The position numbers were made by a program, and so were the translations under genes. The notes beneath the pieces are model-generated. The model was not told the DNA's origin, did no database searches, and was given only the letters and a program-made list of their open reading frames with translations. A stretch of 6,702 nt of DNA from an uncultured Bacteroidota bacterium (lineage in GTDB: Bacteria; Bacteroidota; Bacteroidia; Bacteroidales; UBA12481): contig CAILAQ010000383.1 in NCBI GenBank assembly GCA_903832165.1, positions 1 through 6,702 on the forward strand, given 5' to 3'. This document shows, piece after piece, positions 1 to 6,300 of the stretch. Positions within the stretch are counted from its first letter, which is position 1. Every line of letters begins with the position of its first letter.

Positions 1-190
1 AAATACCTGATGAAAAAACAACAAATAAAATAAATTAAATAGAGAAGAAAAACTCTTACTAAAAAATTGATAATGAATAAACATTATTAAAAAAAATTTA
101 TAACATTTCCGGAGCAGAGCTCTTGAGAAATTAATATCAATATCTGATGTTTCAAAGATATAAAATTTGAATTCCCACGTATCACTTTCC
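1..190. other. AT-rich region downstream of the FISUMP gene, no gene seen
   Basis: This stretch is very AT-rich and has stops in all frames; the longest ATG-initiated reading is a few codons. It holds only the two small inverted repeats described for the terminator (70-87 and 112-122). Nothing else is recognisable. Confidence 0.5.
61..90 (-). terminator. Weak AT-rich hairpin with T-tract, possible terminator of the FISUMP gene
   Basis: Bases 70-75 (ATAATG) and 82-87 (CATTAT) form a 6-bp inverted repeat with a 6-base loop. Read on the minus strand, the stem is followed within two bases by a run of six T (plus-strand A-run 61-66). This lies about 100 bases past the stop codon of the minus-strand gene ending at 191, so it could end that transcript. 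The stem is almost entirely A/T and therefore weak. A second small hairpin, GAGC-aga-GCTC at 112-122, lies closer to the gene but its T-run is about 14 bases away. Either may act; neither is strong. Confidence 0.3.
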
Positions 191-2728
191 TTATTTGTCT
201 TTCAGGCAACGCACCGAAAACCCGTTTTTCTTGTCGGCATTGGGATAAGGGGTGGCATTGTCTCTGCTATAGAAAAGGACCAGGGAAAACCCATAGATCG
301 GATCGCGCAGGTTTTCTGTAGCCGACCAGAAAATGGCACCTTTCCCGATATTTGTCGAAACACCTACCGGCAGGCTATAACACTGTCCGCCCGGAATTGC
401 ATTAAAACCGCTCTGGTTATTGGAGGCCGGATCGTTGCCTACCGTACCAGGGTAGATTGATAGCTCCCATCCTGTTGTTGATGCCATGCTTTTGGCTATC
501 CGGGTCCCGTATCCGCCGCGGCCATATCCATAATTAGTGAGGTAGTCAGTGAAAATATTCATTTCATCATGACCTGGCAGATGCCATCCCAACGGGCAGG
601 CAGTTGTGGCCGCCTTCCAGTTATAGAGAACGCCATACTTTTTATAATTCTCTGTGGCTTTTGCGGAATCCGCATCAGATCCATCATATCCATATACATA
701 GTAAAAAGGATTTTCGTTTGATCCCACCTTGAACGAGCTTACAGAGGGCAGATAAGCCAGATTTTCGGACATCCAGGTTTGCGTACCGATGGTAGTATAA
801 GCATAGGTACGGCCTTTGTAATCGAAGGATCCATCTTTTACCTCTGCGCCGGTTATAAACTGCAGTTCCTCTCCGTAGGCAGTTCCGCCGCTATTGGTTG
901 CAAAGGCCCTTATATAATAGGTGGTCAGTGGCTTTAACCCTGCCAGATAAACGGTAAAGTTCAGCTTTCCGGATCTGTCAATGGCTACACTGTTGGTGAT
1001 GGTTGGTTTTTTCCCGGTGTTCCAGCAAACGCCCCGGACAGAAACAGTGTCGCCACCAAGAGCGGTAATATTGCCGTTAGCTGATGCTGAGGTTTCCAGG
1101 ATATCACCAACTTTAACCGTTGAAACTACAGGCGTTGCAGTTTTGCCGGTAGTTTTAAACTGCTTCTGTCCGCCATACACTGTTCCAACACTATTCGTGG
1201 CATAAGCTCTTGTGAAATAAATGGTTCCGGCCTTAAGTCCGGTTACCGGGCAATTATAGGCTCCGGTACCGGTTCCATTTGCTGCATTATTATCGGAAAG
1301 GGTTGGCATGCCAATGGTGTTCCAACAAATTCCGCGGGTTAAAACGGGCGCTCCCCCATCGCCTGGCACAGAACCGCCCGGTTTTGCCTTGGTGTCAGTG
1401 ATATCGATTGCCTCACCGGTAGATACCAGCGGCAAAGCTGCTCCTTTGATGCAGCGCACAGGGAATCCCGACTCTTTCCCTGCATCCGAAGCATACAAGC
1501 CATTGTCTGCCAATATCCGGCTGGTAGCTGACCAGTAATTTTCAACCTCCCCGGCGGAATGAAACTTGGTGCTGTCATTCAGGAGGAATCCACCGGGAGC
1601 AGCCCGGAATTGACTGAAAACAGGCAACGCAAAATCTCCGATAAACTTCTTAGAATCATATATTTTAGCGCCTTTAGCAAGAGCATCGGCACAAATCGCT
1701 GCATCAAATTTTGCTTTGACCTTAGTCAGATTATCCCAAAGATCAACCCATTCCTTATTAGAGGGCAGATGCCAGCCTGTCGGACAGATACCCTGAACTC
1801 CGATCGGGTCCGTTGAACTGCTCTGAACCCCTTCAGCGGCAGCAGTCCAATTATACAAAGCTCCATAGATTTTATAATTCTCAGTTTTAATTGCTTCCGC
1901 AACATCCGAACCCATATATCCATATATATAATATCTCTTCTCAGAAGAAGAAATTGAGCCAGCAGGATTTACACCAGGTAAATAAGCCAGATTCTCAATC
2001 ATCCAGATTTGATTAACAAAGGTTTTGTACTTATAATCACGTCCATGAATATTAACCAAACCGTCGTGATCGCTGCCACTTCCTGACACTCTCACCGGAC
2101 CTATAGTTTCAGTTGGAGTTGTATAACTTGTTATCCTGGTCCTGCTATCGTAGCTGACTCCCCGGATCCGGTAATAATAGTCGGAACCAGGATCGGCGGA
2201 ATAATCAACATAGGTAACTCCTCCCTGGTTTACCACCGGAGACATTATCTGAAAATCCTTATCTCGATTTTTACTCCGTTCCACGAATACAAAATTCACG
2301 AGATTGTCAACCGGATAGCTCCAGGTCAGGATTGCAGAAATCGAGTCCGTCCTGATGGCGAAACCCGCAGGCCTTTTTGGAAGAACGATCAATTCAGAAG
2401 GACTGCTTTTGCCCGACTTACTAATAGCGTCAACCCTGTAGAGGTAAAAATTCTCAGGGCCATACTCGATTTTGCAATAGTACTCTGTGCCCGTCGTTGT
2501 TTGCGAATTGCTCTTAATTTCCAACCACAGGGAAAAATCGCTGATATTGTTAATGGACCTGTATACCCTGAATTTAGTCTCATTGATTGAATTATCCTTC
2601 CAATACAGGCCGTAGCCCTGATTCCCGTCACCGCAAATCAGAATGGCGGGCGGTATTGATGGTGTGTCTTGCGCCCGAAGTGGCAGGAAAAGACAGCAGC
2701 TCAGTAAGAAAAACAATAGAATTCGCAT
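191..2728 (-). CDS. Secreted double-FISUMP protein with fibronectin-III-like modules
   Basis: Predicted 845-residue exported protein. Residues 1-19 form a signal peptide (MR, then a Leu/Phe-rich core, cleavage likely after LRA). Two fibronectin-III-like domains follow at about 26-116 and 118-215. FISUMP domain 1 (Fibrobacter succinogenes major paralogous domain, TIGR02145/PF09603 type) spans about 224-428, with WMIENLAYLP, YGALYNW, GWHLPSNKEW, YWSAT and GFPVRCIK. Two Bacteroidota sandwich modules follow at 434-527 and 531-627 (RGICWN / RAYATNS and RGVCWN / RAFATNS). FISUMP domain 2 spans about 632-843, with WMSENLAYLP, YGVLYNW, GWHLP, FWSAT and GFSVRCLK. The protein ends four residues after the second domain begins to close, with no type IX secretion C-terminal domain. 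I start at ATG 2728 because it begins a clean signal peptide; a TTG at 2773 would prepend 15 residues and falls on the predicted transcription start. The family's biochemical role is not established; surface binding is inference. Confidence 0.9.
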   Translation of the reverse strand: MRILLFFLLSCCLFLPLRAQDTPSIPPAILICGDGNQGYGLYWKDNSINETKFRVYRSINNISDFSLWLEIKSNSQTTTGTEYYCKIEYGPENFYLYRVDAISKSGKSSPSELIVLPKRPAGFAIRTDSISAILTWSYPVDNLVNFVFVERSKNRDKDFQIMSPVVNQGGVTYVDYSADPGSDYYYRIRGVSYDSRTRITSYTTPTETIGPVRVSGSGSDHDGLVNIHGRDYKYKTFVNQIWMIENLAYLPGVNPAGSISSSEKRYYIYGYMGSDVAEAIKTENYKIYGALYNWTAAAEGVQSSSTDPIGVQGICPTGWHLPSNKEWVDLWDNLTKVKAKFDAAICADALAKGAKIYDSKKFIGDFALPVFSQFRAAPGGFLLNDSTKFHSAGEVENYWSATSRILADNGLYASDAGKESGFPVRCIKGAALPLVSTGEAIDITDTKAKPGGSVPGDGGAPVLTRGICWNTIGMPTLSDNNAANGTGTGAYNCPVTGLKAGTIYFTRAYATNSVGTVYGGQKQFKTTGKTATPVVSTVKVGDILETSASANGNITALGGDTVSVRGVCWNTGKKPTITNSVAIDRSGKLNFTVYLAGLKPLTTYYIRAFATNSGGTAYGEELQFITGAEVKDGSFDYKGRTYAYTTIGTQTWMSENLAYLPSVSSFKVGSNENPFYYVYGYDGSDADSAKATENYKKYGVLYNWKAATTACPLGWHLPGHDEMNIFTDYLTNYGYGRGGYGTRIAKSMASTTGWELSIYPGTVGNDPASNNQSGFNAIPGGQCYSLPVGVSTNIGKGAIFWSATENLRDPIYGFSLVLFYSRDNATPYPNADKKNGFSVRCLKDK
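200..835 (-). other. FISUMP domain 2 (residues about 632-843)
   Basis: Second paralogous domain, closing the protein. The same landmarks appear in the same order: GRTYAY, WMSENLAYLP, YVYGYDGSDA, YGVLYNW, CPLGWHLP, FWSAT and GFSVRCLK. The variable middle is rich in Gly and Tyr (about residues 732-741) and then resembles the usual family order, with SGFNAIPGG before FWSAT. It looks the more typical of the two copies. Only LKDK-type residues follow, so no C-terminal sorting domain is present. Confidence 0.8.
1445..2059 (-). other. FISUMP domain 1 (residues about 224-428)
   Basis: First copy of the paralogous domain. It carries the family's ordered landmarks: a GRDYKY entry strand, WMIENLAYLP, the YIYGYMGSD turn, YGALYNW, CPTGWHLPSNKEW, a YWSAT core and a GFPVRCIK exit. 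The cysteines of CPTGW and VRCIK are conserved in both copies and could pair. Between the GWHLP and YWSAT blocks this copy has a stretch (about residues 330-395) that does not resemble the Gly/Tyr-rich equivalent of the second copy, so the two domains are old paralogs rather than a recent duplication. Confidence 0.8.
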
Positions 2729-2777
2729 GGCGGAATTAAAAAAAATCGGTGGAAGGTAGGGTAGATATCCCAATATT

Positions 2778-2785
2778 CAAAATTA
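2778..2785 (-). promoter_or_regulatory. Candidate Bacteroidota -7 box for the FISUMP gene
   Basis: On the minus strand these bases read TAATTTTG, an exact match to the Bacteroidota -7 consensus TAnnTTTG. Transcription would begin near 2772 and give a leader of about 45 bases before ATG 2728. No clear TTTG -33 box is found at the expected distance (about 2804-2808); the nearest, at 2817-2820, is roughly 10 bases too far. The placement argues against use of the TTG at 2773. Confidence 0.4.
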
Positions 2786-3160
2786 AGGAAGGTTGACCGG
2801 AGGGGCATTTAATTTTCAAAAACCAAGCTTTTTAAAGATTTATTGAATCAAATTATACATCATATTTTGAAATTTATGCATAAAAAAGAAGCCAAAACAT
2901 CAATTTTAATGCTTTCAGAGGATTGAAAACGCAGTTGGTAAAAGAGTATGGGGGAAAATTCATCGAATTCCATTTTTATCAACAACTCTTAATAACTTAC
3001 GCGAATTGTTCATTAATGCGAGTCGATAAACACATATGCAGGCTAAAAGAGGGTCGAAAGAGAAGATTTTAACTCAGTCAGGGTTTCCTCGGGTTATCAG
3101 AATCGTCCAACTTTTTCCTCAAATGTTAAATAGTGTTCTGTGATTTTTGCTTTGAGCTCC

Positions 3161-3191
3161 AAAAAAACGCAAAATCCGGTTCGGTTTTTTT
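3161..3191 (+). terminator. Intrinsic-terminator-like hairpin (first of a tandem pair)
   Basis: CCG (3176-3178) and CGG (3182-3184) pair across a 3-base loop, flanked by A-run 3171-3174 and T-run 3185-3191, giving a short GC-capped stem running into seven T. An alternative, longer pairing exists between 3161-3168 (seven A plus C) and 3184-3191 (G plus seven T), a perfect 8-bp match. The T-run is on the plus strand, so it would stop rightward transcription. Confidence 0.4.
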
Positions 3192-3196
3192 AGTCA

Positions 3197-3238
3197 CCAT
3201 CTTTTTCAAAAAAACGATGGCTTTTTATCCTTTTTTTT
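3197..3238 (+). terminator. Intrinsic terminator (second of a tandem pair)
   Basis: CCATC TTTTT (3197-3206) pairs with AAAAA-c-GATGG (3210-3220) across a 3-base loop. This gives a 10-bp stem with one bulged C at 3215. It is followed on the plus strand by C, five T, ATCC and eight T (3221-3238). The minus strand has no comparable T-tract after the stem, so polarity is rightward. It lies about 130 bases upstream of the adhesin start and no confident gene precedes it. It would either end an unannotated transcript or act as an attenuator in a long adhesin leader. Confidence 0.6.
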
Positions 3239-3310
3239 CATCAATTAGTCAAATACTATTGTAAAACATACTTTTTCAGCCTAAATCCGGGGTTACCTTT
3301 TTATCCGGGC

Positions 3311-3338
3311 TTGTATAAACTAGTGAAAGTTATAGTTG
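3311..3338 (+). promoter_or_regulatory. Weak candidate promoter for the adhesin gene
   Basis: TATAGTTG at 3331-3338 matches the Bacteroidota -7 consensus TAnnTTTG at all but one defined position (G in place of the first T of TTTG). A partial -33 box, TTG, lies at 3311-3313, with a 17-base gap that is a little short for this promoter class. Transcription would start near 3344 and leave a leader of about 27 bases before GTG 3371, downstream of both terminators. Confidence 0.3.
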
Positions 3339-3358
3339 GCAAGTTCTTCTAGATAAAT

Positions 3359-3373
3359 AAAGGTTTCCGAGTG
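3359..3373 (+). promoter_or_regulatory. AAAGG ribosome-binding-like site before a GTG start
   Basis: AAAGG (3359-3363) lies seven bases before GTG 3371, a good spacing for a Shine-Dalgarno-like signal. The reading frame is closed by TAG at 3350-3352, so little room exists for another start. The signal decides the start because no in-frame ATG exists until 4478, deep inside the repeats. Confidence 0.4.
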
Positions 3374-6300
3374 TCATACTCATGTAATTCTTACCAGAAA
3401 GCAACCTTAAGGTTCATTACACTATTAGGGATATTAGTGTGGATACTAGTCTTTTGTCCTAAGCAGGCATCAGCCCAATGCACCGCTTCCGGAACCGTTA
3501 CCACCCCTATCCTGTGCAAAGGAGGAACGGCTACTGTTACCATTACCGCAGCTGGCGGAAAAACTCCTTACAGCTTCACATTCAATGGGCAAACCAATTC
3601 GACAGGCGTTTTCAGCGGGGTTTCAGCAGACATAACACAACCATATAGTGTAACTGATGCCTTGGGATGCGGCCCGGTAACCGGCATCATAATTGTCAAT
3701 GAGCCTGAAGCTGTAACTTTTAATCCGGGTTCGGTCATCACCGGCACCTGTTTAGGAACTGATGATGGTAAAATTGTAATCAGTGCTTCCGGTGGTACTG
3801 GAACAATAAGTTACTCAATCAATCCAGATACAGGCAGCCAGTCACCATCAGGCACCTTCAATAACCTGACTGCCCAAACCTACACGATCATTGCCACTGA
3901 CCAAAACCTTTGCTCAGCAACAACTTCCTTTACAGTTGGAACGATACCGAACTCAATCATCACCCTCTCTACATCTCCCGGGACATTGGCCCAGACGGTA
4001 TGTTCAGGTTCAATAATAGATCAGATCGCTTTCTCCATCGGTGGCAGCGGTACCGGTGCATCGATCACAGCCGGAGCACTTCCGGCAGGCGTTACAGGAG
4101 CCTTCAATGCAGGTCTCTTCTTCATAACAGGAACCCCAACAACTTCCGGTACATTTAGTTACACAGTTACTACTTCAGGACAGTGCACCCAAGCTTCCAT
4201 ATCCGGAACCCTCACCGTAAAACCTATTCTTCCGGTCAGCATCAGTATTAACGGAAGTGCAAACCCAGTGTGTGCGGGAACTTCTGTCACCTATACCGCC
4301 ACTCCCATTAACGGAGGCACCACCCCAGCCTATCAGTGGAAAGTCAATGACACCAATCAGGGCACGAACAGCTCAACTTTTAATTACGTCCCGGTCAATA
4401 GTGATATTATTACTGTCGTCCTGACTTCCAGCGAGGCCTGTACCTCCGGCAGCCCGGCAACATCGAATTCACTTTCCATGACTGTTAATCCGATCCTGCC
4501 GGTAAGTGTAAGTATTGTCAGAAGCGCAAACCCAGTGTGTGCAGGAACTTCTGTCACCTATACCGCCACTCCCATTAACGGAGGCACCACCCCTGCCTAT
4601 CAATGGAAAGTCAATGGCACCAATCAGGGCACGAACAGCTCAACTTTTAATTATGCCCCTGTTAATAGTGATATTATTACCGTCGTCCTGACTTCCAGCG
4701 AGGCCTGTACCTCCGGCAGCCCGGCAACATCGAATTCACTTTCCATGACTGTTAATCCGATCCCAACAGTCACCTCTCCGGGTCCGCAATCATTTTGCAA
4801 TGGTGTAGTTACAGCGGTCATTCCATTATCCGGGACTCCGGCCGGTGTCGTTTTTGACATATCCGGAGGAGCTTCTATCGGACTGACAAACAGGACGGGA
4901 GTCACTGAGATACCGTCATTTGCCGCAATCAAAAACATCGCCGTAATAACATTGACACCCCGGGCCAATGGTTGCACCGGATTACCCGTCACCTTTACAG
5001 CAACGGTGAACGCTATCCCCAATGTTAGCAGCTCACCTGCTTCGCAAACCATCTGTTCTGATCAAACAACAGGCATCACAATCAATAGTACCACCGGCGG
5101 AGCAACTTTCAGCTGGGCAGTCGGTGCAATTGTTCCTGCCGGCAGTATCACTGGTGCAATCAGCGGAAGCGGAAGCAGCATCACTCAGCACTTAACGAAT
5201 ATCACCTCTGCAAATGCAACGGTTACTTATGTCATTACCCCTTCGGCGAATGGCTGTAACGGTTCACCTTTAAACGTTGTAATAACAGTTAAACCAACTC
5301 CGAATCTTGTTATAAACGATCCTGCACCTGGATGTTCACCAGTCACTATTGATTTGACTGCACCAGCTGTTACAGCGGGGTCAAGTGCTGGCTTAATTTA
5401 TTCTTATTGGACTGATGCAACCGCCACGACATCCCTTCCTTTACCGGGGGCTGTTGTTAACGGCACTTATTACATAAAAGGCAGCGATCCGGTAACCGGG
5501 TGTTCTTCAATAAAACCCGTACATGCCATGGTCAATTCAGCCCTGGTACTGGTAATCAACAATCCTTCCCCGGTATGTGCACCTGCCACTGTAAATATAA
5601 CATCAGCGGCAATCACAGCAGGTTCAACTCCGGGATTGACCCTGAGCTACTGGACTGATGCGGCAGCAACCATTTCCTATGCAACTCCAACCACAGCCGA
5701 TGATGACACCTTCTATATAAAAGGAACATCAGGCAGTTGTTCCGTAATTAAACCGGTAACCGTATCAGTTTATTCAACTCTTGGGATACCGGTGTTTAGC
5801 CTGGGTTCTTCATCAAGCAGCTGCAAAGGGGCTGCGCCCATTACCTACACAGCAACTGCAACCAATTCCATGAGCATCACTTATAGTCTGGATGCTGCCA
5901 GTCTGGCATCCGGCAATACTATCAATGCAAATAACGGTCAGGTGACTTTTTCTGCAGGATGGGTTGGAACCAGTCTGATCACGGCAACAGCAACCGGTTG
6001 CGGAGCACCGACACAAGCCATACACACAGTAAAGGTAAATATACCCCCGACGGTTACTTTATCTGCTTCAACTGCAGGACCTGTGTGTGAAGGGACCAGC
6101 ATCAACCTGACAGTAACAAATTCGATAGGTACTGCAATGCAAACTTTCACCGGAACTTCCGGAAACATTAATCTGGCTATACCAAACAATAATAATAATG
6201 CATATTCCTACTCGGGCATCACCTTGTCAGGGAGTGGTGGTTCAAGTCTGGCTACTACTGATGTCATTATGATCACCGTTAATATCACACACAATACAGA

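Larger units (their letters stand above)
2729..3370. other. Divergent intergenic region, about 640 bases, no confident gene
   Basis: This region separates the start of the minus-strand FISUMP gene from the start of the plus-strand adhesin gene. It holds the candidate minus-strand promoter (2778-2785), two plus-strand terminators (3161-3238) and a candidate plus-strand promoter (3311-3338). Between 2830 and 3160 all frames are broken by stops. The longest ATG reading I find is 35 codons at 3036-3143 (plus), which ends just before the terminators. It resembles no family I know and has no clear ribosome binding site. The region is long for two promoters alone, so a small RNA, a long leader or the remains of a lost gene are possible. 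Confidence 0.5.

Noticed and set aside
112..122. GAGC-aga-GCTC hairpin as a main terminator or operator
   Set aside because: The stem is only 4 bp and the nearest minus-strand T-run begins about 14 bases later; it is noted only as a minor candidate.
167..460. 97-codon plus-strand ORF opposite the end of the FISUMP gene
   Set aside because: It lies antisense to a conserved FISUMP domain, has no recognisable product, and is explained as a shadow of the coding strand.
2695..2698. Lipoprotein signal (FLLSC) at the FISUMP N-terminus
   Set aside because: The residue before Ser is Leu rather than a typical small residue, and the Cys is followed by another hydrophobic run ending in LRAQD, which fits ordinary signal peptidase I cleavage better.
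2729..2773. 15-residue N-terminal extension of the FISUMP gene from TTG at 2773
   Set aside because: The extension places a Pro/Tyr-rich stretch before a complete signal peptide, uses a rare start, and coincides with the transcription start predicted from the -7 box at 2778-2785.
2942..2990. Riboswitch or structured leader from AAGAGT/ACTCTT and AATTC/GAATT inverted repeats
   Set aside because: The pairings are short, AT-rich and not joined into any known riboswitch fold; they are expected by chance in this composition.
3910..4158. 82-codon plus-strand ORF in another frame of the adhesin
   Set aside because: The adhesin frame through this stretch encodes recognisable SprB-like and Ig-like domains; this ORF is out of frame with it.
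4223..4756. CRISPR-like or mobile-element repeat
   Set aside because: The repeat is a direct, in-frame protein-domain duplication with no spacers, inverted ends, target-site duplication or transposase.
4651..5052. 133-codon minus-strand ORF opposite the adhesin
   Set aside because: It is antisense to Thr/Ser/Gly-rich coding sequence, which keeps the opposite frame open; it starts outside any promoter context and has no domain.
5813..6189. Minus-strand ORFs of 70 and 83 codons opposite the adhesin
   Set aside because: They overlap each other in different frames, antisense to clear domain-coding sequence, and their Cys/Val-rich products fit no family.
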